DNA of 64,000 bases from Membranipora membranacea (taxonomy: Eukaryota; Bryozoa; Gymnolaemata; Cheilostomatida; Membraniporidae): the NCBI GenBank assembly GCA_914767715.1, contig OU612068.1, forward strand, positions 22,940,001 through 23,004,000, in the 5' to 3' direction. The translations under genes were made by a program, and so were the position numbers. The notes below the pieces were generated by a model that saw nothing but the letters and a program-made list of their open reading frames with translations, did no database searches and had not been told where the DNA came from. How positions within the stretch are numbered: the stretch's first letter is position 1; each line of letters starts with the position of its first letter. Shown here piece by piece: positions 24,101 to 37,870 of this stretch.

Positions 24101-27100
24101 GACATTGTAGTGAAAAACTGCAGATTATCGAACAAGTAATGAACCACCAATGTTGCTGTTTGACATCAGAATAACTAGAATTGCGGTTTTGGAGCACTTA
24201 AAACATTTTTGTGGATTGAGTTTTTGATATTATAGGCATCGGTAAATCACGCCATCTGGCTGTATGTTTTGGTTGAAGTTCAATGCATTGTCCGATTTAT
24301 ATGGCTATTTACTTGCAATGTTTTAAACCAGGCACAGAGATACTGACGAATCATAACATTGATTTCATCCATATTCTCTTTTAAATAGATATTTGTTACG
24401 TGCCATTTCCTCTACAGAACTGCATAGAAGCCCTCTTGCGCATAATTCCTGCCTTCTCCACCAGAGAGGCGGGGTCAAGAAGGACATCATACACTTGTTA
24501 GTTCTGTGACTCTCTGCAGTCCAGGGACCAGCTTGATGCACCTAACGCCTTTAGTACTGGCCACGAACCATCAATCCAGATATGAGTGCAAGAGTAATAA
24601 CCCAGCAACTTACCGTCTACAGAGTAAGCCCTCCTGACTGGGTTGTGTTGGCGAAGTGGTGGAGTATTCTGCTGTTGAGGTGGTGAACAGGTAGGAGGGG
24701 GCGGGGCCGTACACTGAGCCGGCACTGACTGTGGAGCTGCGATGTGCTGTTGAGGGGAGACTGGAGGTTGATGCATCAGAGGAGACATGTTAGCCTGGGT
24801 CTGATGTGTGGGAGAATACACTACAAGAGAAAACAGTTTGAGTCAAAGCAACATCCTAATCATACTCTAACTCACATGCTCTACGCTGAGTCCTGACTAT
24901 AGGATGGCTGAGGAATGGGAAACCATAAGGGTTGCGATGTCTGGAAACGATAAGGAGTCTGCAATATATTTACAGTTCAGTTTCTGAGAGGTCACAATTT
25001 TTAACATCAATTTTTCTACCCCACTTCCTAGTTGGGAAAGTGTGTATTGTGTTGGTGCGTAAATTAAGTTTTTGTCTCATACCAAATACATTAGCATAAT
25101 CTACTGAACGTGAAATGTGTTAAGCAGGGTGTTCTGAACAATCCTATGATGGATACGTTTTTAATTTCATCAATTCATTGTCAAATTCTTAGCTCTTCGA
25201 CATACCATAGGGCATCTGTATCAATTCCAGTGTAAAAAAAACCTGCCCAGTTCGTAATCATCAATGGCAATTGACGTATTTGTAACCAAGACAATTCAAA
25301 AATACAGATTTTTTCCTCCACATAATTGATGGAAGCTTAAGCATCAAAGAGAACATTATATTGCATCATTTACAAAGGCAAAGTAGTTGTGTAATGAAGC
25401 GAAGGTGACCTTTATATTACTGGTACCACTGTATAACCATTGTTTTATACACCGTTCGATTACTTCTTCATTTTGTGACAGTTTTCTAGCGTCATTTTCA
25501 CCGAGATTCTCACTGTCATGGGAGGTAATAGAGTGCTAAAGAGCCTCTGTTTCATCACCCGGACACCCATAACGAACAATTAGGGACATAAGGTTTTAAA
25601 ACAATCATGATTTATTGGGAAAGTTCTATTGTTGTAATTGCATTACAGATGGACATTAATAGTAATATCTATCCACAGACCAATGTAAACATGAGAACCC
25701 GGACCTAAGAGCTAAAAAAGATGTAAAAAACTAAATGGTTTTGCAGGCTCCTAAATATGCTTGTAATTGGTTGAGTAATACTGAAACAAAAGATCATTAT
25801 TTATGTTACCCTGAATATGACTGGCACTTTAGTAGCATTTAAACACCATTTGTGTACATGTATTTTAACACATTAGGCACAAAAAAATATTTGTTATTTT
25901 CCTCTGAATTTCACTATTTTCCCTGGTACTGGCTGATATATACAACTTTTTTATTACAGAACAAAATTCAATTTTTCCTCTAAATTTTATTACTTTCTCC
26001 TTGGTACTGGTTGATATATGCACCTCCTTTTTTAGCATGCATTCCTAATAATGAAGGAAAAGGCTCACTTGGGTGGGCAACTCCAGATATATATTGGAAT
26101 AATAGTTAGCAGGTAAATTCTGCCTATCTGAATTATAGTTAGCAGGTAAATTTTGTACATAAATGAATACTTACATCTTGGTTTTTCTTCCTCATAGACA
26201 GCAGTGGGACTGATTGAACTAGCGCTACTGATATCACTGTATGATTTCTGTAGAGTCATTGCTGCTATCCTTTGTGCTTCCATTTCTGAAAAATAAGACG
26301 ATACTAAGTCATGGGGAGAAAACTATGTTTGGCTGCGTATGAAATCGAAGATAGAATTACACTAAATCTGTCTGTGTTGTTATCATTGACTACAGCTGTC
26401 ATATCTGAACGTTAAAAATATTTGCAAATGATTTTTTAAAGAGTTTGTATGAAAAGTGATAACATTTTATGGATGATATGATATGACAACATATGCACTA
26501 GTTGTGTAACACACTATAACCCGTAATATATATCGCTGATTGCACTTTTGAGGGTGTTTGCATGGCTCGCGTCTGCTAAAACTTTAACAAAGCGGTCATT
26601 TCGGTATTGTCTTAAGCCATCTCAGTGATCAAATCATCACGTTTGATGCTTTAGGCTTCAAAAATCAGTATTGTCAACATAATGTTTAACCACGATAATA
26701 GACACAATGGTCATTATGTCATAATTGTTACTTTTTAAACTAGAAAGGAGAGTGGTGGTGAGGTAATGTTACCACACGCTGTGATAACAAGATTTGATTG
26801 CGGCCATATAATTATATTAAATATAAGATAGATTCACCAAAAACACCGGTTAGCACAACAATGCACAGGTTGGGTCTACTGTGAGCAGGTGTAAGAAAGC
26901 CATACTACATCTCTATGGCTACCAGGGATTATGGAGGCAGTGAAATGATAAGAACAGTTTTTGAATTTCTCTTGTTTGGAAATTACAGCTCTAGGCCCTG
27001 AAGAAGTGACAGGTGCCAATCATAACTTCAAAGGCTCAGACACGTGTAGCCAAAACTTTAAAAGCCTCCAAGCATGGAAAAATTAGAAAACTTAGTTATG

Positions 27101-30100
27101 TAATAGGTGCCTCCAATTTTCTCTAACAGAAATAAAGGCTTTTTACATGATTCAGGTTGGTTTAGTAGACATTCCATAGCCACAGTGGACTGCATTTCGA
27201 GTTCTAGAATGGTAGTAGGGCTGGGTTTGGATTTCGGAGGTTTGGAGCAATAAAACAAATTCACCAACTATTGACAGCTTGACAATTACTGTCGTAAAGT
27301 AAGATAGATTTCCAGAATAAATTTTTTTATCTCAATAAAAAAATGAATGCCTTTCAATTTACTATAACTATCCCTCCCTGGCAAGATTAAAGGATCATTT
27401 TCAATGCTAATGTGCACAATGTCGTCAGCTTTTGAGAAAATTTTGGCAGCGGACTACTATGAAGACTATCAGCGCTGCAATTACCGATGTAGCTCTAGAG
27501 GCATTTAAAAGTTTTAATGTGGCATTAAACCCAGGTTTTGTAGATTCAATTGAAAATTTTGTTGTAAGAAGAGAATTCTCAGAACTCCCAAGGTGATTTC
27601 CAGGCCGATTTAATGCAATGAAAAGTTGATTGACTCCCAGATGACGGTCAAACGCATTGGTGATCAAAATGAAAACTTGGTGAAAGCCTAATCCCAAATC
27701 ACTTTAGTACATTAGTTAAATTATTTGACCTAGAGCCAAATGTTCCGTTTTATTCACAGCAGGCCTCGTTTCATGGACAACAGTCTTACCTTGTCGAAGC
27801 ATCATCAGGTGCTCCCAAATGATATCACAGGCATAATTGGGTGGAGAGAGATCACAAAATGTCTTTTTGCCCATCTTGATTAGGCTGTGCCCTGAGTATT
27901 GTGCATAAGTCTCAACCATGACTTGTCCTTCCATGTTAAACTCCTTGAGAACCCAGTCTAGCCAGGCTCTTACGTGATTGGGCGACCACTGTTCAGGATC
28001 TGTCAATAAGCAAGATGGAGTGAAAAAATCAGTCAATGGTGATGCAAGAGGGATTGAGAATGAGACTTCCACATACTAGGTGATTATTTACTTTGTGGGT
28101 TTGGTAAGACGTTTTATGGGCAGATGTTAAAATCTTTAATCCTCCGACAACTGTAGGTTTGCATTAAAACGTCAATCTCAAAGTGATTTTTAATGCATGA
28201 TTATGAGATTTTGGAAAAAATCTGATATAATTTAATACCTTAGCTCTTTTGTTTGGCAACATTCTCAGCGCTTTTCACTGAATCAAGTTCCTACTTAGTC
28301 GAGAGGTAAGGTTATAATCAAGCAAAAAAATAAAAATTAAGTTGTCAAATCAGATAACTGTACAGTTAGTTATGTCACGGCGCCTCTACATTCTATTGCC
28401 GTCCTATGAGACCACTAGGCGGCTGAGACTCATACCTTGATACAGCTAATACTAATACTAACACTAACACTAACACTAACACTAACACTAACACTAACAC
28501 TAACACTAACACTAACACTAACACTAACACTAACACTAACACTAACACTAACACTAACACTAACACTAACACTAACACTAACACTAACACTAACACTAAT
28601 ATAACAAATACAACAAATACAACAAATACAACAAATACAACAAATACAACAAATACAACAAATACAACAAATACAACTAATACAACAAATACAACTAATA
28701 CAACTACTACAACTACTACAACTAATACAACTACTACAACTACTACAACTAATAAGACTCATACCTTGAGGAATGCCGTACTGCTGAGTAAAGTTGATGA
28801 ATGAATTTCTGCTTGACCTCATGATGTGTAGGAAAGAATCTAACATCTTCTGGTCCGAATGTGGAGTGAGAGGTAATATCTGACTTCCACCACTGGTACT
28901 GCTGCTGTTTTCTGTAAAACAGAAATGAGGAAAATTAGAAAAATCTGAACTGCAGAGGGTGGAAAGTCTGGAAAGAGATGTGCTGGGTAGGAAAATTGTG
29001 TGCAGCCTGTTTCTTCAAAGAAGAAGGCAGCCAAAGTTATGTTTGCAGAGGCGATGTGGGTAAATCCCACTCCTACCATGATTACATTCCTCCTAGGTAG
29101 ATGGACTTAGTCACCCTACCGAGGAAAGTCACTCTCATTAGTGACACCGTGGTGGCACGGGGGTGTGATATTGGTGAATTCTGAATGGTTACCGGGTACA
29201 ACTTTTGTGTGTTGATACAACCATCATATTCACAGAAGCAAGCTTTTTTGGTCTTAGTGAGGACACCCCCGGCGATATGTCACTGAACTGCCCGAGAGTT
29301 AATCATTGTTGTCCTGGTTGATTTCATGTTTGATTCTCTATCATTTTTACACAGGGAGAGACTTTAACTTTTCAAGAGCTGCTCAGTTTTCATTGTGTAA
29401 AAATTGTTGGTATATTACACTACCTCAAAATTACTTTGGCTTCAGCCTTCAATTTATGTTATTACAACATAGCCTAGTTACCTGAAACGATGCTGAAAAG
29501 GAACGTGACCAAGGAGTAGTTTATGAATACTTAGATAGATAATCCAAAGGCTTATCGTTAATCTATCCGACAAAACTACTATATAATTTGGAGAGATTTG
29601 AAGTAATAAAATATTGAAGATAATCCCGACCTCCCTGCCAATAAAATTTACAATCACATAACCGCATCCTACATCCTATAAACTAGAGAAATATCATGAA
29701 TACCATTTTGGAAACGAGTAAGTTTTTTTCGAACTTAGCAGTAAATTGAACTCATGCACTCAGGGTGTTTCCTTTGTTACAAGGGTGGGAGGGCCGATTA
29801 CTGTTGTAGGAGTCACTTTAATTGAGTAATCAGTGAATTAGAAAATTGACACAGAATTCAGACTACATGCCATGTTGTGTGGAAGAGGGCTCATACTTTT
29901 CATAATTTATTAGTACCTTGACACTTGAGGGATCCCCGATCTGTTTCCAAAACTCATAGAGCCTAGATGCAACCCTTTTTTTAAGATCAATTGCAGGACT
30001 TAAAAATTTACTGAGTATCCAACATTCCACGCCAGTTTTGAAACTTCAAGAGGTCTTTTTTGCTTTTTCATAGATTTTCATCTCATTACAAAATTGAAAG

Positions 30101-33100
30101 TAAGCGATTGACAGTCACATTCCTAGGTCAAACACAGATTTTGTTAATGGTAGCTAAGCACTGATTCCCAACAGATCAAATATGCATGATTTAGAGACTG
30201 AGGTATGCCCAGCATTACAATACTAAATGATTTTCTGCGCTTATCTGCATTTTTAAACATAAACTGTGACAAATTGCCAAAACCAGCCCTTCCTGATTTT
30301 TCTACTCGGGCAAGAACTGAGAGGATGAAAGTTAACATCCAAAATAGCTGTCTGTAAGCCTCTACCATAATACACTTACTTATCCGTTATCTCTTGTTAA
30401 GCGCGAGAAAGTGACTAGATATGCGATGTCAGTCAGGCACCACAGAGGGCTACTTTATAAGAATACATGAGAGATAGACAAACCTTCTGATAGCGAGCAA
30501 TCTTCAAAGAATGTATCAGCGAGTACACCAGATGGTGACAGTTGTAAATCGGGTAAAAGAAAAGCTGGAGGTTTGTTGTGCTGTTTCTGACTTCTAGCCA
30601 AAGTCATCCTCGTGCTAATAGCTAACTCATAAGCACAGCATCTAAACCAGCCAAAGTACTACTAAACAATGAATGATAGCTCTCTCCTTCTCTCTGCTAG
30701 ATTGGCACACACTTCTACCGTCAAGCCGCCACAGATGTATCTATCAGCTTCTCCCGTGGATCTGTGCTTAATTCCAGATGATTAATGGCTAAATATTAGC
30801 TAGCGATAGAACAAGTTTTGAGAATGAGAACTTATGATATGATATCAGATTGAGATCAGATCTATTCGAGCTACCACACTGAACTGTTTGAACAGCTACC
30901 AAAGTTCCATCTGTACCATGTGCAACATTGCTATATACTTAAGAACCAACTTCACGGACATATATTGATATCTAATTCTTCCCGAGCGAATTGGCTCTGA
31001 GCCATCTGTGATTACCATGGTTACCAGTGATATTAACGGTAAAGAGAAATCACAACGTACTGACAAATCCAATGTGCAACAGAGCCTCTGCATGCGTCCG
31101 TAACCAACATTCATCAAAAGAAAATGTGTACTGGTCATGTGACTTTTATCCTCAGAAGGCTACCGTGCCAATTAAGGCATCACCATCGAACTGAATGATA
31201 AGTCAATCTATGTTCTAATGGAACAGAATCACATATTTTATTTACACACCAATAGTTGATCACAAATATTACTTAACTGAATAAATAAAAAAAGTGGAGT
31301 ATGTAGAAGCTTTGGAGCCAAGGTTGGGTATTTTTTGCTCCGTGAAAACAATTGTTATGTTGAGAAAACCTCCATAATGGGACAAGAATAGCATTGGCCA
31401 TTTAAGGTAAACATTGAGCAACGATGAAACCGAGTTATATAGGCAGCCTGACAAGTCAAACAAATAAATCCATCTAGCACAGAATCGAGGCAGCAAACTT
31501 TTGAGTACAAAGGGCTTGAGAAAAATTCCTGCAGCTTGGGTCAAACGTTGAGGTGGGCTCCATTCACACAACAACAGGTAAAGAAAAACAAAGCGTGATA
31601 TATGATAATATAAATGCAAGTTGTTTCAGCTTATTTTTATTTTGAGTGTCAGCTTTGCTGGAAATGCACATTTCAAGTTGGGTTGAATGGGAAAAAATCT
31701 TTACCCGCAACCACATTGTACAAGCTTTGGGCAATATAAATATATAGCGCTTGCTTTTTTTTATAGTTACATCATCGCACACAATCCAGGCACGCTTACT
31801 AAATCCGCCCTAAAAATATAGCTAATGTTCTGTTTCTGATGTGTTAGACATCATATGTTAATCAGATGTACCTGAGGACCGCTAACTTGGTGATCAAACC
31901 ATAACCCCATGACTAACTACAGAGTTAGTTATGCATTATGGTAATGTTGAGCAATATAGGCAAAGTTATGTTCTAACAACCCAAATGCTAAGACTGCTCA
32001 TTGCATGACTTGACAGCAGGAAGGTGTATATCCTGTCCTATTGAGCAGATAAGATGTCTAGAGAGATATATACACTCAGTACTCATTTGACCCTATAATC
32101 TGTATTGTTTCTCTAATCATTACACAGTAACTCCCTGAGGTATTACTTTCACTGGCTAAACATTCAAGAGAAAGGGGAGAAGCAACTCCAAACTGTCATG
32201 ACACCTTGTAAGTAACTAACTACTGATTGGTTTACATCTGTGCTGTGGGAATATTTTCAGAAATTCTATTGGCTGTTGAATTTGTGAATGAAAGTTTACT
32301 CTATTGACAACAGCTGCTTTTGTTTCAGTCGGAAGAATCAACATCCTCCACTTGAGTTTGAAAGTAAAAACTAACACAAAACATCTTAACATGTGTAAAA
32401 GCATCAACATGCATGCAGACATTTGTGAGTGTGTTATATATCCATATCAGGGCAATTAATTTGCACAAATTTGCAGAAATGTGCATTAATGGCAACACTC
32501 TGGGAGAATATGTATGAGAAAACTTTTGTTTGCCTAATGGGTGTTAGCGAGTACTTATTCATGGTGATTTTATCATTATTATCATCGCTGTAGATATAAC
32601 TTAGATAACGAGGTACACAGGGTCACATACTGTTCCTGGATTGACCCATTAGTGATATAGCTAATGAAGATTTAATGCTTTCCATAAATCTATGACTCAA
32701 TGGGCTGAAACACAATAAATCAGAAGACAAGACACACCGCCACAAGACCTGACGCCTGTTCAAAAGTCACAGCAAGGTTACCTAAAGGTGCCGCGGTTAT
32801 CTGATTCATAGTGTATCAATGCTTGTTCATATGACGGGAGACGATTACAGGTGAATTATTGTACAACTGACAAGCAAATATTTTAATAAATCAAGCAACA
32901 GGATGGAGGCAAAATTTAGGGAAAAATCCGTTAATTTATTTGGTTAGAATTATTTGATGGAGTAGCTTCCCTATTTGCTGCCATTATTCAAACTCTGTGA
33001 AATGTGAAATTAAAAGAAGAGCCAGACAATTTTCATACCTCAAAGACGACAGTAAACATTTAGAAACCAGAATGGCACTAATTGATATTTGCCATTAATA

Positions 33101-36100
33101 ACCTAATAAATTTGGACAATAATTATTACAAATTTTACATATCTGGTTTTGATAAAACTATATGAATCTATCAAAGCTACTTAATGGAAGTGTGGATTTA
33201 ATTAATGAATAACAACAATCCTAACCCTCCGACGAAGATTCCGAGTCTGCAGCATGTCGCCAAAGTGAGGCTTGCAAATTACTACCAATTTAATACTGCT
33301 CGCGTGTGCCCTGGTGGCGCACGTAAATAAATATCACACCTCGGCTAGCAAGAGCAGACTTGGTGGGAACGAGGGGGGATCATTATAATGCGCAGACTAA
33401 AAATCAATATGAGCCACATTGGGGGATTGAAGGAGTCAAGTTCACTACAGAAAAACTATACACTTATTATTAGGTACGCCACAGGGTGTGCCTAACAGCC
33501 ATCACAACCAGCCCAGATATATAATACAGCTATCTGCCAGGTTTGGTAAGTAGCTACTGATCAATGGACAATCCGATCCCTTCATCGTACTGATTGCACA
33601 AAACATTTTTATTGGACCCATGCAGATGGTTGAGTTGGCAATCAACTGAAGAAAACTTGGCAGTTGGAGAAATGTTATATAACATTTTGCAAAAAATACT
33701 TTCGATAACAATAAATTTTTGACATAGTGTCATTTTTGACAAATGAATGACAACCCGGCTGCAAACAACATAAAACTGCAATTAATTACCACCGCCCAGC
33801 TACAATTTTGGCAATATTTTCAACCACAAGAATACAAACAGAAAAAAAAACATTGCAACGAGGAGGCGCAGAAAGGTACAAAGGATACTTCTCAAGGGGC
33901 TTTCAATGGAAATCAATCAAACCGAGGAATAAAAATCCATTTTGTGTAACGCATGAACATATTGTAACATAAAACCCAAACATTCAATAAAACATGCACT
34001 GTACTGGCACTTACATCCAATGAGACACCGATCAACAAGCTCAGATGTAGATTAATTATCTTTACAACCAAACAAGGATGCTAACAAACTTTATGATATT
34101 AGGTCAGAATAGCTCTACTATCTGAGCTGAGTCAGCTCTCATCATTGGTTTGAATTGAAGTCATGATATTATTTTCTGATTCGATCGGCAAAATATCTGT
34201 ACATGTTTATTTGAATGTAGAAATATTGTTGAAAATGTTAAAATGTCCATCTGACTTTTAAAATCGTCATTTGTTGTTCTCTTGAAAAAATAAGGTTGGT
34301 TTATTCAATCATCTAGAAGGTATGGCCAGCAACAATAAATAGCATTTCCCAATCTGCTTGTATGCCATGGTTACTTGGGTTGTTGGTTTTAAGTGATATC
34401 CAACTTTCGATGTTAACACATATGCAAATGATTTATAAATCATTATGTAAGCCTAAGGTACGCTGCCACAATTTATATTGTGTCTTTTCTGCAAATATCA
34501 TGTTTTCCCTGGTTGTAGCAAAACATCTCGTGTGGTTTTCCCATTATTTTGCATACCTGAATTCTTAACAAGTGGCTGCCGAAACCTAATCACGATGTCT
34601 CCGGTGAAAAAGTAGCATGATCAAAGATGAGATAATAGTACCTACAGTCATTTTGGTTGTCTTATGTCCGACCACTGAGCATCTATTACTCACTGGTTAA
34701 TTATTTTATGCATATTATTATTAAATTAAAAGTTGGCACTTTTGATTATCACACAGCGCAGAAAGAGATGGTGTGATCGATGAATCAATCATTAATTCTG
34801 TGTCATTGTCAGTGAGATAAGAAGAGAAAGGTTGTATCCAGGTGTGCTTCACAGAGGTTTTTTATGAATGAAAAACTGGCTGTGGTTATGAGTATTAAAT
34901 CACACTATTAATCACTTGCCAAGATCTAAATGACAGCTGCGGTTTGTTGATGAGCCTATACCGGTACTGTTGAGACATTGGCAACAATGGAAGGGTAAGG
35001 GCACCAGCACAACTGTGTCAAAGCAGATAAGCGGAATATGAAAATTTATCCCGCAGAAAATTTTGATCCCTTCTCAAACATTTATTTCAATCTAATATGT
35101 AATAAGTCCTGGGCAATATTATTGGGGGACGTGTTTATTTCCCCTACCATGATAAATTTAGATGCATTTGTTTGTGTGCGATATCGTATATATTTAGCTT
35201 TTGGCCACGAGCAATACCCTCGAAATCTAAAGGTTGTATTATATGGATTAACTTGGCCGTGTCGAAGTAGGGCCTATATAATGACAAGCAAACCATCGGT
35301 CTATATACGACTGCCCATTCAATATCCACTGCAGAAAATAACAGTCTGCACGCCTTCATTTGCAAGTAATTTTAGTTTACTTGAAAATTTCACTAAAATG
35401 TCATTCTGCAAACCTTTATGCCTTCAAGATGCAACAAAGGTTCAAAAGCGTGGGAAGCAGAGGTGGCGAATTAATGATAAAAACAGGAATTGGCATGCCG
35501 ACTGCTCTACTGACATATCACAGTATCACAAGCTCACCACCCAGGTGGTGTGTGTCTCTGGGGTCATTGTAATAATCAATCATTTAAACACATTTTTTGA
35601 GTGAATTACATTGTGTGCATCCAGCATTGATGTTGTGATTGACATCGACAATCAACTTCCCCAATAATCTGTCTTGCCAAGACAATAGTTTTTGAACCGG
35701 TAGTAGCTGCGCTGTACTTTTCCAGTGATTTACTAGCAAAAAAAGTGAAAGTTGGCATCCATTTATTGAAAATGGAACATTTAAAAAGTCACGTCTTTAG
35801 TTTTAACACCGGTAACACCCAACTTCCTTGCACCTTTGCAGATGGTACGATAAAATTTTGATTTGAATTCAGCATAAGTGTTGTCTTACCTGTCAGGTTG
35901 TGCAGTAAGGGAATGTCCAAGTATCCAGTGCGTGCCATGTGTGAATGTTCAGCTTCCATATCAGCGATAACACCGTCAGTAGTGTATACACCATGTACTC
36001 CTGAGGTATCGGCGACTTCATTATGTTCCATCTGTAGAACCAAAGGGTCCGGATAAAAGTGACGCGCAATCATTGACTGAATATAAGTGATCAACTATCC

Positions 36101-37204
36101 TCACAAATAATTCAGCAACTATAAGGCGTAAAGCACCATTAGCGTTTCTGAATTTGGTGACTTGTCCCCAACGCAGACAAAGGCCTAATGAAGCAGTAAA
36201 ATATGAATGCGATAGTACAAAAAGAATATATTGGTATATAATTGAGCGACCTCTAAAGAGATCACCATGATATTTCAACACCATGGCGTTACACCACCCG
36301 ATGATCCTCCCAGCATGGAACCTTGGTCAGAACTGAGGGAAAAAGCCATTCCTGAGTATTTTTGGGGTGTCAAAGACTCTTGGAGACATTATAACATGTT
36401 GAGAATACACCCCAGACGCCCTAGTACCGAAACCCAGAAACTATTACGTAATATATCAACTCGCCCACAAACATTTGACTTGTTTTAAAGAAGCAGTTGG
36501 TGTTAGCGTCATGGAGTGTATGAGTGAGACCAAGGTATTCTCAGCATGATCATCTATGCTAGCAACTGCAAAATATGCCGCAGCGAAGCAACGGGATATG
36601 ATTATAAAAAAGAGCACTGATCAATGATCAATGTGTATATAGTATAACGTACCGGGAACAAAAATTACACAAGTTTTTAAATAGTGAATGATGGCAGATG
36701 AATCCTCAGGTGACAAGACCACTGAATCTTTTTGCCCTTGGTGAATAAGACTGGGATAAACATAATTATGTAAATTTCAGTCAAAATGTTTTAATTAGTA
36801 CAGTTATCAAACCGCTACATTAAAATAACAGTGTTGCGATATTTTTTGTAGTCTCTGTGAGTCAATGTTCGTGTTTGTGCGATTGTCCCCACGACGCATG
36901 GTTTGCGATGGTGCGGGTAGAAACAGGTAAAATTCTCATCAGGGGCATTTTATAGTAGAAGTTAATAATGAAATTTGTTAATATTGCGACTTAATTTACA
37001 ATACCTTGACTGGAAGCGGCAAAGGAACCGAAGAACAGCTACCGGGACTTGAGTCACAATACGATTCTGGAGTGGGTGTGATCTGTTGGCAGCTTTTAGA
37101 CATGTTGATGGGCGATGATGTTCCACTGTCCGGATAGAAATCTAGATGCTCCTCAAATCCTACTTTTGATGATGTATCTCGAAAAATTTCTATCTCCATC
37201 ATCC
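21187..37204 (-). CDS. ETS1/2-type transcription factor with Pointed domain, 9 coding exons (long isoform)
   Basis: Minus-strand exons: 37204-37005 (ATG at 37202), 36031-35890, 28911-28765, 27999-27790, 26285-26175, 24820-24614, 23893-23594, 22758-22540, 21530-21187. Coding length 1878 nt, 625 residues, all phases agree. A Thr-Pro site (PLTP, Thr129) lies just before the Pointed domain (about 157-232: [18 protein letters not shown]), the position of the ERK-phosphorylated Thr38 of ETS1. The middle is Pro/Gln/Ser-rich (271-338). The ETS domain (about 514-597) includes [27 protein letters not shown], the recognition helix [15 protein letters not shown] and [13 protein letters not shown]. After it comes LGYSPEEL, like the C-terminal autoinhibitory helix of ETS1/2. 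It would bind GGAA/T sites in the nucleus downstream of RAS-MAPK. Family call very strong; ETS1/2 subgroup strong. Confidence 0.93.
25897..26034. repeat. Diverged tandem duplication in an ETS intron
   Basis: Two copies of a ~60-bp unit, TTTTCCTCT(G/A)AATTT..TGGTACTGG(C/T)TGATATAT, start at about 25897 and 25973. They differ at several positions, so this is an old duplication. Confidence 0.6.
28426..28769. repeat. Compound microsatellite between two copies of a splice-donor sequence
   Basis: About 28452-28599 is (AACACT)n with roughly 25 units (TTAGTG on the gene strand). About 28603-28754 is a 9-mer array, (AACAAATAC)n grading into AACTACTAC. The 15-bp sequence AGACTCATACCTTGA stands at both ends (28426-28440 and 28755-28769). 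On the minus strand it contains the ETS exon donor TCAAG|GTATGAG, whose used copy is at 28765. Confidence 0.9.
30484..30607 (-). CDS. Alternative first coding exon of the ETS gene (short isoform)
   Basis: On the minus strand an ATG at 30607 opens [16 protein letters not shown].. and continues to [15 protein letters not shown], where donor GTTTGT follows at 30483. The exon ends in phase 1, exactly as exon 36031-35890 does, so it joins exon 28911-28765 in frame. The resulting protein would have 553 residues and would keep the Thr-Pro site, Pointed domain and ETS domain while losing the 113-residue long N-terminus. Because it carries its own start codon and no upstream exon was found, a second promoter near 30.6-30.9 kb is inferred. 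Confidence 0.75.
30608..35889 (-). other. ETS intron between the two alternative first exons
   Basis: 5.3 kb, AT-rich. The part near 30.6-30.9 kb probably holds the short-isoform promoter. The longest open frame is a plus-strand frame at 35038-35604 (188 codons) with no recognised domain and no splice partner. No other gene is seen. Confidence 0.45.
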
Positions 37205-37804
37205 CTGAGAAAACAAAAAGAGCCTGAAAAAATTTTCAATTTCGTTCGAGAAACAAAATTGTAGAGATGCTGCGCTTTGATACTTAAAATTTGACATCAG
37301 TTTTACTATGACAATGTATTTCTAAGGCTAATCCGTTCAGCTTCAGCTTTTTGGCGATTCCCATGCTGAGAGGCAATAAGAAAAACAACTTCATTTCATA
37401 AATGTAGAGCCATGAAAAGGCCATAAACTTGTTGTAAACTAATAAAAAAAACAGTTCCTTGCTTTGCTCAGGTATCATTAACTACGCCATAATGGGTTCC
37501 AAAGTGGTTCAACTTGTTATCTTTTGCCAAATGGAGTGACTTTTCACAGACCAAATGTCTGAGATTTCATAACCAGTATTTTCATGATATGGTCCGGTTA
37601 TTTCAGTGCCCAAATATTTTGGATTAATTCCAGGGCATTGACATTAAATGACGATCTGTTACAGTTTCTTACTGCTTATATAATATTGCATGTCACAAAA
37701 AAGCGTGTCAGCAATCCACCACGAGCAGCAGCAAGATGACAGTGAAACATGACCCGTATATAAAAATTGGCGTTCGAGCGATATCTAGATGGTGTATAAC
37801 TTAC

Positions 37805-37870
37805 CTTACACTAAAAGTAGTTCAGTCCAGTCACTCTATAGTCCTCACTTGTATATGTCGCTATATACCA
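37805..37870 (-). promoter_or_regulatory. Probable 5' UTR exon of the long ETS isoform
   Basis: On the minus strand a strong donor (TGTAAG|GTAAGTTAT) ends an exon at 37805. The first coding exon starts after a good acceptor (TTTTGTTTTCTCAG at 37205), two bases before its ATG. The upstream limit is not visible, so 37870 is approximate. A promoter must lie further right. Confidence 0.55.

Noticed and set aside
28393-28596. Leu-Val repeat open frame
   Set aside because: It is a translation of the TTAGTG microsatellite; every frame through a hexamer array without stops stays open.
28441-28754. CRISPR-like or telomeric array
   Set aside because: The units are 6- and 9-mers with no spacers, so this is not CRISPR. 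The hexamer is TTAGTG, not TTAGGG, and it lies inside an intron, so it is a microsatellite.
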